Shown: positions 54,112 to 63,462, numbered from the stretch's first letter. The stretch: DNA of 64,000 nucleotides from an uncultured Acidobacteriota bacterium (GCA_951812665.1 CATOST010000036.1:1-64000), one strand, 5' to 3'. Translations and numbers: made by a program. The notes: a model not told the origin generated them from the letters alone.

Positions 54112-55897
54112 CCGGCAGCACCAGGCGGGACGGATAGCGCTTGCTGTGATGGATGGTCTGGCGGGCCTTCAAGATCTCGGCACTCATCCCCGACCGGTTC
54201 CCTGTGTTCAGATTCCGGGCGTAGCGGGGAAAGTCGCTGCTCGAGACCTCGAGACGAATCCGGTGACCCGCCTTGAAGACGTTGCTGGTTTCCCACAGGT
54301 TGATCGAGTACTCATAGACTTTCCCGGGTTCGATGGGAGTCGGATGCTCCAATGACGCCCGAAAGCTGGCCCTCCGAATTCCCTCACAGATGAGAATGGC
54401 TCGGCCGTCCGGGTAGACATCGGTCAGCGCCGCAGTGAAATCCGTGTCCACGGCACTCGACGCGGCATACAATTTGAGCTCGACGGGCCCGGTGACTTCC
54501 AGGTCCTCCTCCAGTGGCTCCGAATTGTAGACGAGAATGTCCCGACGCTCCTGCAGCGCCCCCCGATCCCGAGGGCCCTGGAGCTCGGGATTCGTGGAGA
54601 TCCGCCCGCCCAAGGTGGGGACGGGATTCTCCGGATCGTAAACATAGCCGTCCGAAGGAACGTTCGGTCCGGGTTCTTCGGTCGTCAAAGATCCGTCTCC
54701 CTGGAGCGAATTGGCCTTTCCTCCACTGTGCAGGTAGAACGGGGTGAATCGGGTTCGCTCCAGAGGCCATTCATTCTCGAAGCGCCACCGGTTCGCTCCC
54801 ATCACGAAAATCTTGATGGGCGGCTCCTCGCCAATGCCGTTGTCGATTCCCTTGAGCCAGAAGTCGTACCAGCGCACATGAAAATCAAGGCTGTCGTAAG
54901 TTGCGTTCTCGCCGAAGTCGACGGGCCAGTCCGGGTCCACGCGATTCACCGCGTGGGTCCAGGGACCGACGATGATCTTGGTTCCCTCCCGGGCGGCGGC
55001 AGATCCACCCTGTAGGCGAAACCCGTTCAGGTTTCTCCAGCCTTCGAGGAGAAGATTGCCGTACCAGCCGTTGACGAAGTAGGCAGGGGCCTGGATGAGA
55101 TCGTACTTGTCCTTGATTCCGTGCGCCTTCCAATACTCGTCATAGGTGGAATGCTCGATCCATTTCTTGACGTTGGGCAAATCCACAATGTCATCCAGGG
55201 CCGTAATCAACGGCAATCGCCGATAGATCTCGTCATAGTCGAGAAAGGGATCGCCTGAATAGACACCGGCGATGGTGGGCTGCAGGACTCTTCCGGAACC
55301 GAAGAGCCCGGCCGTAACCACCACGTTGAGCTGGAGCACGCCATCGTTGTAGATGTGTCCGAAATTGGTCTGCTGGCAGGAACTGGGGATCATGCACAGC
55401 ACATGGGGACTCTGCAAGGGAGCCGGCATCAGTTGGGTAAAGCCGTTGTAGGAATGGCCGAAGAGGCCGATTTTTCCATTGCACCAGATCTGTTTCCCCA
55501 CCCACTGCTGGGTATCGTAGCCGTCCTCCGGTTCGTACACGTAGAACTCGAATTCTCCGTCCGAATCGTAGCGGCCTCGAACGTCCACCATGACTACTGC
55601 ATAGCCCCTGCGGGCGAAGTACAGCGCCATCTTCATATACCCCTGCGTCCCGTGATAGCTGCGCAGGAGCAGTGTCGGAAATTTTCCGGGTGCGTCAGGA
55701 CGAAAGACATCGGCGGCGAGATTCACACCGTCGCGCATGGGAACCTTCAGGTTGATTTGAGTCCTGATGCGATACTCGGGCTGGGACCTGGGTTCCTCTG
55801 CGCCCCGGGGTGCATTGCCTGCCGCCAGCGCGGCGCCGGCGAGCAGGAGGATGGTCAGCGGGATCGGGAGGGATGGCAATCGACACTCATTCGGCAT
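54101..55897 (-). CDS. CocE/NonD family hydrolase, exported (copy 2)
   Basis: 598-residue exported serine hydrolase. Signal peptide about 9-27; then the alpha/beta-hydrolase domain with nucleophile Ser149 (FGHSYNG), VDVRGRYDSDG, the catalytic His in VGPWTHAVN and a C-terminal jelly-roll domain (about 420-590). It is the exported counterpart of the copy at 22.8 kb. CAGGAG lies seven bases before the ATG. Ester or amide hydrolysis outside the cytoplasm could feed the neighbouring symporter; that link is inference from position. Confidence 0.85.
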   Translation of the reverse strand: MPNECRLPSLPIPLTILLLAGAALAAGNAPRGAEEPRSQPEYRIRTQINLKVPMRDGVNLAADVFRPDAPGKFPTLLLRSYHGTQGYMKMALYFARRGYAVVMVDVRGRYDSDGEFEFYVYEPEDGYDTQQWVGKQIWCNGKIGLFGHSYNGFTQLMPAPLQSPHVLCMIPSSCQQTNFGHIYNDGVLQLNVVVTAGLFGSGRVLQPTIAGVYSGDPFLDYDEIYRRLPLITALDDIVDLPNVKKWIEHSTYDEYWKAHGIKDKYDLIQAPAYFVNGWYGNLLLEGWRNLNGFRLQGGSAAAREGTKIIVGPWTHAVNRVDPDWPVDFGENATYDSLDFHVRWYDFWLKGIDNGIGEEPPIKIFVMGANRWRFENEWPLERTRFTPFYLHSGGKANSLQGDGSLTTEEPGPNVPSDGYVYDPENPVPTLGGRISTNPELQGPRDRGALQERRDILVYNSEPLEEDLEVTGPVELKLYAASSAVDTDFTAALTDVYPDGRAILICEGIRRASFRASLEHPTPIEPGKVYEYSINLWETSNVFKAGHRIRLEVSSSDFPRYARNLNTGNRSGMSAEILKARQTIHHSKRYPSRLVLPVIP

Positions 55898-56019
55898 GAG
55901 ATACTCCTGGGCGGTGAGGAGACAAATGATCTGCCCTCATTCTAGTCCTTCAGGAGCTGCCCGGAAACCGGGCGCCAAAGAAAGACTGGGCGAACCTGCC
56001 AAACCTGAAGGCCCGGTGA

Positions 56020-56175
56020 GACGTACGCCTCTGCTTTCGATCTGGAATCGGCCGCGTCGGGCGGGCGGCACTGATCGTTTTCGCTCAGACCAGAAGAGGC
56101 GGCCGCACGCGGTTGATCTCCGCCGGTCAGGCGTCCCGCGAGGAAAGGCAGACTTACCATGAGCCAACACGATAG
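56020..56175 (+). pseudogene. brnT toxin remnant (C-terminal part)
   Basis: In the frame ending at 56175 the translated tail reads VGRAALIVFAQTRRGGRTR then LISAGQASREERQTY, which resembles the C-terminal half of BrnT ribonucleases (gRxLlVVFxERxGxxxRIISARxASRxER..Y). The frame closes upstream at a TGA (56017-56019) and no N-terminal half is found. The overlap of its end with the brnA start (17 bases) is the normal brnTA arrangement. The toxin is therefore probably dead by 5' truncation. Confidence 0.55.
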
Positions 56176-56419
56176 GCCCCTTACGCCCCCGCAGATTGCG
56201 GCCACGAAGGACGAGAACATCGACTTCAGCGAAATCCCCGAGTTGGAGGAGACCTTCTGGCAGCAGGCGGAACTCATTGAGCCTGACCTTACGGAGCAGA
56301 TCACCTTACGCGTCAAACGCTCCGTGTTGGCCTATTTCCAAGCTCCGGGAAAAGGCTATCAGACACGGATTAACCGTGTGCTGGAAAGTTACGTGAGGGC
56401 ACGGAGCAAGCCCAGGTAG
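56159..56419 (+). CDS. brnA: BrnA family antitoxin
   Basis: 86-residue antitoxin of the BrnA (ribbon-helix-helix) family. The C-terminal half matches the family core: EQITLRVKRSVLAYFQAPGK then GYQTRINRVLESYV. The N-terminal half (residues 1-40) is variable and acidic and would wrap the toxin; TKDENIDFSEIPEL is the part expected to bind it. The matching BrnT toxin is only visible as a C-terminal remnant overlapping the start. BrnA family members repress their own promoter, so this orphan may retain DNA-binding function. Confidence 0.8.
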   Translation: MSQHDRPLTPPQIAATKDENIDFSEIPELEETFWQQAELIEPDLTEQITLRVKRSVLAYFQAPGKGYQTRINRVLESYVRARSKPR

Positions 56420-56540
56420 CACGCTTCTGAAAAGGCTGGTGCGGGCTCGGGGCCGAGCGTGTTTTCACAACTCGCCCCCCACACTTCAGGCGTCGCTCCC
56501 GGTCCAAATTTGGCCCATTGGCGTTGTCACCATAATCCTT

Positions 56541-56626
56541 TTTTCAGCATATCGCTGAAAACTCTGTGTTGGTGAAAACCACTTGACATTTTCACCAAAA
56601 TACCGTATTTCATCACACGATGAAAA
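56541..56626 (+). promoter_or_regulatory. AbiEi promoter with inverted-repeat operator array
   Basis: Three perfect inverted repeats share the half-sites TTTTCA/TGAAAA: TTTTCAGC-5-GCTGAAAA (56541-56561), GGTGAAAA-10-TTTTCACC (56571-56596) and TTTCATC-4-GATGAAA (56608-56625). A TTGACA -35 box (56583-56588) lies inside the second repeat; 17 bases later TATTTC (56606-56611) is a weak -10. The predicted transcript starts at about 56618-56620, the ATG itself, so the message may be leaderless. AbiEi proteins are known to autorepress through inverted repeats in their promoter. Confidence 0.7.
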
Positions 56627-57723
56627 CCCAGAAACCAGTAACAGATCTGCAATTCGCCGCCGTGCACGCGGCGCGTGACCTGCTCACCCAGGTGCCGCAC
56701 CTGGCGGCCAGTTCAGTTCGGCGCGACCAGTGGCTCGGAAGCGACTATCCCATAGACGGACGTATCGAGTTCGACCATGGCGATGACCCCTATGCGCTCG
56801 TCATCGCAGTCAAGTCGAACGGTGCTCCCCGTTTCGTACGGTCTGCAGTCTATCAGCTCAAGGGCTATTTGGCGCATGCTCGTCAGTCCGGTCACAGGGA
56901 TTCCGACGGACGTTTGATCCCCATGCTCGCGAGTCCCTATCTATCTCCCGAGTCTCGATCGATCTGCATAGACCACGATGTTGCCTACCTGGACATGGTC
57001 GGAAACGCTCACCTCGCTTTCGATAATGTCTATATCGATCGGGCGGTTGCAGACAGGCCCAAGTCCGAAACCCGCGCTCTAAGGTCGATCTTCGCCCCGA
57101 AGGCTGCCGCAATTCTGCGGGTGCTCCTTCGCGATCCTGGTCAGCCATGGCGTGTCACCGAGCTAGCGGAAGCGGCCAATGCGAGCCTCGGCCATGTGAG
57201 CAACGTCCGCAAGGCTCTGCTCGCACGGGAATGGATCGAAAAGGGGACGAACGGCACCATCCTTGTCCAGCCGGATGCGCTATTGAGGACATGGCGCGAC
57301 GAATACCGTGAGCCGGCGGGTCGCCGCATTAGCGGATATACGCTCTTCCACGGCGAGCAGCTCAGCAAACAGTTGTCGGGGAAGCTGAATCCGGAACCAC
57401 AGCATCCGCGCGCAATTTTCTCGTCAAACTCGGCTGCCCAATGGTTGGCGCCCTTCGCCCGGGGCGGCACACACAGCTTCTACGCCGACGAGCCCGGCGC
57501 TCGGATGCTGGAGCAGACGTTGAAGCTCGCTCATGTCGAAAAAGGAACGAATGTAATCGTGCGCATCCTGAACGATGAGAAGTTGCTCGAGGACGCCGTT
57601 CAGCCGGCCCCGGGCATATTCTGCACCAGTCCGATCATCACATACCTCGATCTCTGGCTCGGCAACGATCGAGAACGTGAGGCCGCCGACCACTTGGCCT
57701 CGAGGTGCATTCCGTGGTTGTGA
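56620..57723 (+). CDS. abiEi: Type IV toxin-antitoxin system AbiEi-like antitoxin
   Basis: 367-residue antitoxin/repressor of the AbiEi branch with a variable N-terminal region (about 1-140). A central winged helix-turn-helix lies at about 170-225 (FAPKAAAILRVLLRD, WRVTELAEAANASLGHVSNV), and the C-terminal part keeps the antitoxin-like block (about 255-360; SAAQWLAPFARGGTHSFYAD, PIITYLDLWLGNDREREAA). In type IV systems it represses the operon and counteracts the AbiEii nucleotidyltransferase. The ATG lies on an inverted repeat and has no ribosome binding site; a leaderless transcript is plausible. The downstream abiEii start overlaps its stop (GTGA). Confidence 0.85.
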   Translation: MKTQKPVTDLQFAAVHAARDLLTQVPHLAASSVRRDQWLGSDYPIDGRIEFDHGDDPYALVIAVKSNGAPRFVRSAVYQLKGYLAHARQSGHRDSDGRLIPMLASPYLSPESRSICIDHDVAYLDMVGNAHLAFDNVYIDRAVADRPKSETRALRSIFAPKAAAILRVLLRDPGQPWRVTELAEAANASLGHVSNVRKALLAREWIEKGTNGTILVQPDALLRTWRDEYREPAGRRISGYTLFHGEQLSKQLSGKLNPEPQHPRAIFSSNSAAQWLAPFARGGTHSFYADEPGARMLEQTLKLAHVEKGTNVIVRILNDEKLLEDAVQPAPGIFCTSPIITYLDLWLGNDREREAADHLASRCIPWL

Positions 57724-58576
57724 CAGAGCCTCAATCCGCGGGTGACTACGGTGACCGGACGACGTCGGCAGTCAAGTCCGTGCTGATCGAAATCGGCCAG
57801 ATCCTCGGCAGCTTCAGTGGCAAGTTTGCGGTTATCGGCGGAGCCGTTCCTTGGCTGTTGCTAAGCGAAGCCGACATGCCCCACAGCGGAACCATCGACA
57901 TCGACCTCGGTCTCGACCCGTCCGCCCTGGGCGACGGTGAATATGTTCGACTTGTGGAAGCCCTGCAGAAACATGGTTACCATCAACGGGACAATCTGCG
58001 GCGCTTCCAACTCGTCCGCACCGTATCCGCCAGGGACGGCGGACCCGACATTGATGTCGTCGTCGACTTCCTGATGCCGCGCGACGCGCAGATCGCAAAA
58101 AATAGGCCGCCGCTTCTCAGCGAATTTGCCGTCCAGCGTGCCGACGGCGCTGAGCTGGCGCTCAGATTCAATCAGATGGTCGCCATCGACGGAGACATGC
58201 CCGGTGGGGGAAGGAATCGCGTTCACATCGCCGTCGCGTCGATTCCAGCCCTCCTGGCCATGAAGGGCTATGCCATAGCCCAGCGTCTGAAACACAAAGA
58301 CGCCTACGACATCTACTATTCCGTGCGAACTTTCCCGATGGGATCGACGCGCTCGTAGCAGCAACCCGACCACTCCTCGAAGTTCAATCTGCCCGGCGAG
58401 GCTACTACTTGATCTCCGAAAAGTTCCGCGACATCGGCGATTTCGGACCGACGAGCGTCAGAAAGTTCGTGGAAGGTTCCCACCTGCTTGGCGATCGCAC
58501 AGCGAATCAATGGCAGCAGGACGCCTTCGGACAGGTTGACGCATGGCTCAGAGGACTTGGCTTGAGGCAGACATGA
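57720..58576 (+). pseudogene. abiEii: Frameshifted AbiEii nucleotidyltransferase toxin
   Basis: The first 200 residues are an AbiEii-type nucleotidyltransferase with the catalytic motif AVIGGAVPWLL then TIDIDLGLD (GG and DxD). The frame reads cleanly to DAYDIYYSVR and then meets a stop at 58358. Reading shifts by one base at about 58328-58331 (GTGCGAACTTTCCC): the continuation NFPDGIDALVAATRPLL to RGLGLRQT ends at the TGA 58574-58576. Adding one base gives an intact 285-residue protein. The change is a point deletion in the genome or a sequencing error. GTG at 57720 is the likely start, overlapping the abiEi stop. Confidence 0.8.
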
Positions 58577-58725
58577 GCGGAACGTCGAATGCGAAGATTC
58601 GCACCATGGACATGCCGGTCCTCGACAAGATTTTCGGAAGTGTCCAAGTTGGAGCCCCAGCCGCGTGGCTATGCATTCGAAAGGTTCCTGAAGGACATTT
58701 TCGATGCATATTGGTGGAGTTGGAC
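58573..58725 (+). pseudogene. Restriction-endonuclease-like remnant
   Basis: An ATG overlaps the abiEii stop (ATGA) and reads SGTSNAKIRTMDMPVLDKIF, after which a frame change near 58640 opens VSKLEPQPRGYAFERFLKDI then FDAY. The LEPQxRGYAFERFL block resembles the N-terminal part of restriction-endonuclease-like (Mrr/PD-(D/E)XK) proteins found with defence genes; the catalytic part is missing and the sequence runs directly into the 3' end of the converging methyltransferase. It is therefore a truncated, frame-disrupted relic. The assignment rests on a short motif. Confidence 0.5.
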
Positions 58726-58742
58726 GGAATCGCCCCGCCCGA

Positions 58743-60143
58743 TTATGCCTCCGAAAAGTAGAGGACCCGGGACCCGGAGGGCAGCTCCTGGCGCCGGTGG
58801 ACTCGGAAGAACTTTCCCAGGCACTCCTCAAAGTAGTCCATCCGGTAGTCGGTGTACTGGTCTTCCTTGTTCCGCAGGAGCATCCGGACCATGGGGTCGT
58901 CCCGGCGCACGAATTCGATGACCAGAGAGCCTCCCAGCCCCGAGAGCCATTCGATGAACTCCTCCAGTGGAATGTTGGCATCGATGATCATGTGATGGAT
59001 CAGCGCCAGGCAGAGGACCAGTTCCGGGGTCCCGCGCCGGGTCAGGGAAGTCCGCTCCGTACAGCGCCACCCCAGGGACGGCGAGGGGTCGGCCAGGTTG
59101 ACCACCAGCGGCAGTATGTTGCCGGGACCCTCCCGGCGCAGGTCCCGGTAGAGGAGGTCCACCGAGGCCGAGTCCCGCTCCATGGCCAGGACGTACTCGG
59201 AGCCGGCGGCGGCCAGTCGCGAGTAGTCGCCCGTGTTGGCGCCCAGGTCCCAGGTCGTTTCCCATCGTCTTCGACCCACCGCCCAGCGGACGAATTCCCG
59301 TTTGGCCTCCCGGTCGGGCTGCGAATAGCTGTTGTCCCCGGCGTATCCGGTCCACTGGGAGGCCGGGGGAGTCCATCTCAGTCGTGAGACCATCCGGGTC
59401 AGGCGCCTGACGTTGGAGAGAATCGCCTTTCGGCTGAAGCCGGCGTCCTTGAGCAATTGCGCGGTGCTCTCCCGGCGGGCGCCGTATTTCTCCTGGAAAC
59501 GGCTCTGGAGCCAGACGTGAAGGAGGACTCCGGAGCGGAACAGGTCCCGGGTGGAGAGTACGTCCCGGCACTCTCGCGGCGAGATTCCGTCGAGACTTCC
59601 TCTCAGCCAATGCTGGAACGGCAGGTTTCGATACGCCTGCAACATCAGCGGGTACAGGTAGAGGCTGCAAAACTGACGGTATCCGGTCCAGGCTTCCCCC
59701 GGGGGCAACGGCTCGAAGGAAGGAATGTCGATGAAGACGGGCCGGGCGCCGTTCCATTGAACGTTGTACGGGGTGGCGTCCTTGAGGATCATCCCCTCCG
59801 CCAGAGACTCGGAGATCAGGCGCAGTTGCAGCAGGGCCGCGTCCTGCAGCATCTGGAACGACCACTCGTAGGGATAGGAGACGTAGGGGACGGTCTCATG
59901 GCGCAAGATGCCCGCCCAGTCTCCGGGCGGCGTTTCCGAGGACGCCAATTCGGCGGCGTCCACCCGTTGGGTCCCGACGATCAGACCCTCTTCCACGAGT
60001 CGCGGAAAGAATCGGGTTTTCTCCAATGTTTCCCAAGCCGTGAGGGAGTGACGGCTCAAGGCGCGGTAGACGGCGCTGTCCTTGTAGAAGACGCGGCCAT
60101 GGCGATCGCGATACGATCCAGGCTCGGTTCGAATTTCAGACAT
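58743..60143 (-). CDS. Class I SAM-dependent methyltransferase-like protein (NoeA-type)
   Basis: 466-residue protein. The N-terminal half (about 1-280) is a helical domain with VPYVSYPYEWSFQMLQDAAL and MILKDATPYNVQWNGARPVF, and the C-terminal half holds a Rossmann methyltransferase core with the SAM motif TWDLGANTGDYSRLAA (about 300-315), an acidic strand end (VLAMERD) and LCLALIHHM. It resembles proteins annotated as nodulation NoeA-type methyltransferases; the substrate is unknown. The ATG at 60143 gives a homologous start, and in-frame extension upstream is low-complexity. It lies downstream of a small membrane gene on the same strand. Confidence 0.75.
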   Translation of the reverse strand: MSEIRTEPGSYRDRHGRVFYKDSAVYRALSRHSLTAWETLEKTRFFPRLVEEGLIVGTQRVDAAELASSETPPGDWAGILRHETVPYVSYPYEWSFQMLQDAALLQLRLISESLAEGMILKDATPYNVQWNGARPVFIDIPSFEPLPPGEAWTGYRQFCSLYLYPLMLQAYRNLPFQHWLRGSLDGISPRECRDVLSTRDLFRSGVLLHVWLQSRFQEKYGARRESTAQLLKDAGFSRKAILSNVRRLTRMVSRLRWTPPASQWTGYAGDNSYSQPDREAKREFVRWAVGRRRWETTWDLGANTGDYSRLAAAGSEYVLAMERDSASVDLLYRDLRREGPGNILPLVVNLADPSPSLGWRCTERTSLTRRGTPELVLCLALIHHMIIDANIPLEEFIEWLSGLGGSLVIEFVRRDDPMVRMLLRNKEDQYTDYRMDYFEECLGKFFRVHRRQELPSGSRVLYFSEA

Positions 60144-60186
60144 GGCAAGGGAGCATTGAGCCTCAGACCGGAGGTGCCGGGAGCCG

Positions 60187-60384
60187 TTACTCCTGCTCCC
60201 GGTCGGTCTTCTGCAGGGAAGCGGCGTTCGTTTGCGGGGAGCCGGACCGGATTCCCAAGGCCGAGACGATCCGCTGCCAGAGGAGTTTGCCCAACACGGC
60301 CACCCCCGCAATGCCTCCTAACAGCAGTTGAAGAAAGAGACTCCCCGAACCGGGGTCGAGGTAAGCCAGAGGTGTCCAGATCAT
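60187..60384 (-). CDS. Small membrane protein (YLDPGSGS type)
   Basis: 65-residue protein with the start block MIWTPLAYLDPGSGSLFLQL, one membrane span (about residues 15-37) and a polar tail. Proteins opening with YLDPGxGS are often found next to the methyltransferase type encoded here, 43 bases downstream on the same strand; a shared operon is likely. The ATG at 60384 is chosen over an upstream ATG (60501) because the conserved block starts there. Function unknown. Confidence 0.65.
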   Translation of the reverse strand: MIWTPLAYLDPGSGSLFLQLLLGGIAGVAVLGKLLWQRIVSALGIRSGSPQTNAASLQKTDREQE

Positions 60385-60575
60385 GATCTTGCCCTGTCCG
60401 GGACCGTCCGGATGGTTTCCGGGCCAATTGCCGATTCGCGCGATTGTAGCAGAGGGCGAAGAGAAAAAGAGGAAAGAGTAAAGAGGAAATAGAGAAAGCA
60501 TGGCTCTCCGGCCGGTGGCCGGTTGGGTCAGGCGCCACGGCGAGTTTCGGCATGGGCTGCTAAAATACGTTCGTC

Positions 60576-61658
60576 ATGGAGACGCCTGAGAGCATCTTGG
60601 ACAGGGTGTATCGGGGAAAGCGGCTGGAGCCGTCCGACGCTCTCGTTCTGTTGAAGTCCGGTGAACTTCAGCAGTTGGGTCAGGCCGCCGACTGGATGCG
60701 CCGCCGGCTTCATCCGGACGGGGTGGTCTCGTTCCTGGTGGACCGGAACATCAACTACACTAATGTCTGCGTCGCCCGTTGCACCTTCTGCAACTTCTAT
60801 CGGCGCCCCGGTCACGACGAGGGCTATGTCCTGTCCAATCGGACCATCTTCAGGAAGGTCGAGGAGACCTTGGCGCTCGGCGGAACCGGAATCTTGATGC
60901 AGGGGGGTATGCACCCTGAGCTCAAGATCGACTACTACGAGGAACTGCTCAGCTCCATACGGGAACGCTACCCCGCCATCCACCTTCACTGTTTTTCGCC
61001 ACCGGAGATCGTGGTCCTGGCCCGGCTCAGCCGGCTCTCCCTCCGGGAGTCGATCCGAAGGCTGAAGGCGGCGGGACTCCAATCCATTCCAGGAGGGGGC
61101 GCCGAGATCCTGACCGAGCGGATGCGGCGGGAAATCAGTCCCGGCAAGTGTTCGGCCCGGCAGTGGTTGGAGGTGATGCGCATCGGCCACGAAGAGGGCC
61201 TGCCCACCACCGCCACCATGATGATCGGAGGTGGTGAATCCCTCCAGGAGCGGATCGAACATCTGGAGGCCATCCGCAGCCTTCAGGATGAGACCGGAGG
61301 GTTCGTGGCCTTTATCCCCTGGAACGTCCAACTGGACGGGACCCCCATGCAGGAGTCCATCCGGCGCGAAGTGCCTGCAGTGGAGTACCTCACTCTATTG
61401 GCAGTCGCGCGGATCTATCTGGACAACATCCTCAACCTTCAGGTCTCCTGGTTGACCCAGGGCCTGCAGGTGGGACAGATCGCGCTCCACTTCGGCGCCA
61501 ATGACGTGGGCAGCATCATGATCGAGGAGAACGTGATCAGTACTGCCGGCGCCCACTACTCGGCTCGGCGCTCGGACCTGATTCAGTTGATCCTCGACGC
61601 CGGCTTCGTTCCCGCTCAGAGAAACTCCGTCTACAGCTCCTTCAAGAAAATCGCCTGA
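60576..61658 (+). CDS. mqnC: Cyclic dehypoxanthinyl futalosine synthase MqnC
   Basis: 360-residue radical-SAM enzyme of the futalosine pathway for menaquinone; it converts dehypoxanthine futalosine into cyclic dehypoxanthine futalosine. The [4Fe-4S] cysteines are Cys65, Cys69 and Cys72 (NVCVARCTFCNFYR), the typical MqnC spacing. Other family blocks are GILMQGGMHPELKIDYYEEL, HCFSPPEI, MMIGGGESLQERIEHL and FVAFIPWNVQLDGTP. This separates it from MqnE and CofH. It implies menaquinone-based respiration without the chorismate-Men route. No other mqn gene is adjacent. Confidence 0.9.
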   Translation: METPESILDRVYRGKRLEPSDALVLLKSGELQQLGQAADWMRRRLHPDGVVSFLVDRNINYTNVCVARCTFCNFYRRPGHDEGYVLSNRTIFRKVEETLALGGTGILMQGGMHPELKIDYYEELLSSIRERYPAIHLHCFSPPEIVVLARLSRLSLRESIRRLKAAGLQSIPGGGAEILTERMRREISPGKCSARQWLEVMRIGHEEGLPTTATMMIGGGESLQERIEHLEAIRSLQDETGGFVAFIPWNVQLDGTPMQESIRREVPAVEYLTLLAVARIYLDNILNLQVSWLTQGLQVGQIALHFGANDVGSIMIEENVISTAGAHYSARRSDLIQLILDAGFVPAQRNSVYSSFKKIA

Positions 61659-61692
61659 TTCCGGGCGCCCGCCCGGCTGCTCACTCCTCACC

Positions 61693-61728
61693 TTGACTCC
61701 GGGGGCAAATTGTGAATAAAATTGCAAT
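61693..61728 (+). promoter_or_regulatory. argR promoter with candidate ARG box
   Basis: TTGACT (61693-61698), 18 bases and TAAAAT (61717-61722) make a sigma-70 promoter. TGTGAATAAAATTGCAAT (61711-61728) covers the -10 box and matches the ARG-box palindrome in 8 of 10 half-site positions, TGAAT being exact. A weaker TGAATAAAAAACTG follows at 61740. Autoregulation by ArgR is inferred. Confidence 0.6.
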
Positions 61729-61738
61729 CTCCCTGGAA

Positions 61739-62182
61739 ATGAATAAAAAACTGAGACAGGATGCCATCGTCCGAATCCTGGAAACCGAGACCGTTTCCAG
61801 CCAGAAGTCTCTGAGAAACGTATTAGTGGATAAAGGTTTGAGTGTGACCCAGGCCACGCTCTCCAGGGATCTGAAGGAACTGGGCGTGATCAAGACCGTG
61901 GACGACGAGGGTGGGTATAAATATGCGTTCCGTGAGAATCGACGCGCCCCGCTCTTTCGGAGTTGCGAGGTCAGCGGCAATCTCCTCGTGGTGCGTACGG
62001 ATGCCGGGATGGCTCCGGCAGTCGCCTACCGAATCGACGGGATGGGTCTGACGGGGGTCCTGGGCACCGTGGCTGGGGAGGACACTCTCCTGGCCGTCGT
62101 CGCCGACGGCCACGACGCCCGTCAAGTGAAGCGCGAGCTGGGAGCTCGGGGTGGAGGTCCCGGCTGGCGGCGGGACCGGTGA
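61739..62182 (+). CDS. argR: Arginine repressor ArgR
   Basis: 147-residue hexameric arginine-dependent repressor. The N-terminal winged helix (about 4-70) has SQKSLRNVLVDKGLSVTQAT then LSRDLKELGVIKT as recognition helix; the C-terminal domain (about 75-145) has the arginine-binding GTVAGEDTLLAV with the Asp/Glu near its end and the conserved DGM/DAR loops. I prefer ATG at 61739 because a promoter -10 box ends at 61722, which places transcription start at about 61729; an upstream GTG at 61712 would lie inside the promoter. The stop overlaps a GTG (GTGA) that could start argG. Confidence 0.9.
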   Translation: MNKKLRQDAIVRILETETVSSQKSLRNVLVDKGLSVTQATLSRDLKELGVIKTVDDEGGYKYAFRENRRAPLFRSCEVSGNLLVVRTDAGMAPAVAYRIDGMGLTGVLGTVAGEDTLLAVVADGHDARQVKRELGARGGGPGWRRDR

Positions 62183-62223
62183 CGCCGCCGGAGACGAAGC
62201 GAGACGGAGAAAGGGTCAAGCTG

Positions 62224-63462
<1,239 letters not shown>

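Noticed and set aside
61659..61690. Hairpin CCGGGC-GCCC-GCCCGG after mqnC as terminator
   Set aside because: There is no T-tract after the stem, so rho-independent termination is not supported.
61963..62178. Upstream extension of argG through argR
   Set aside because: The extension is in another frame of argR, Arg/Gly-rich, and absent from all ArgG proteins.
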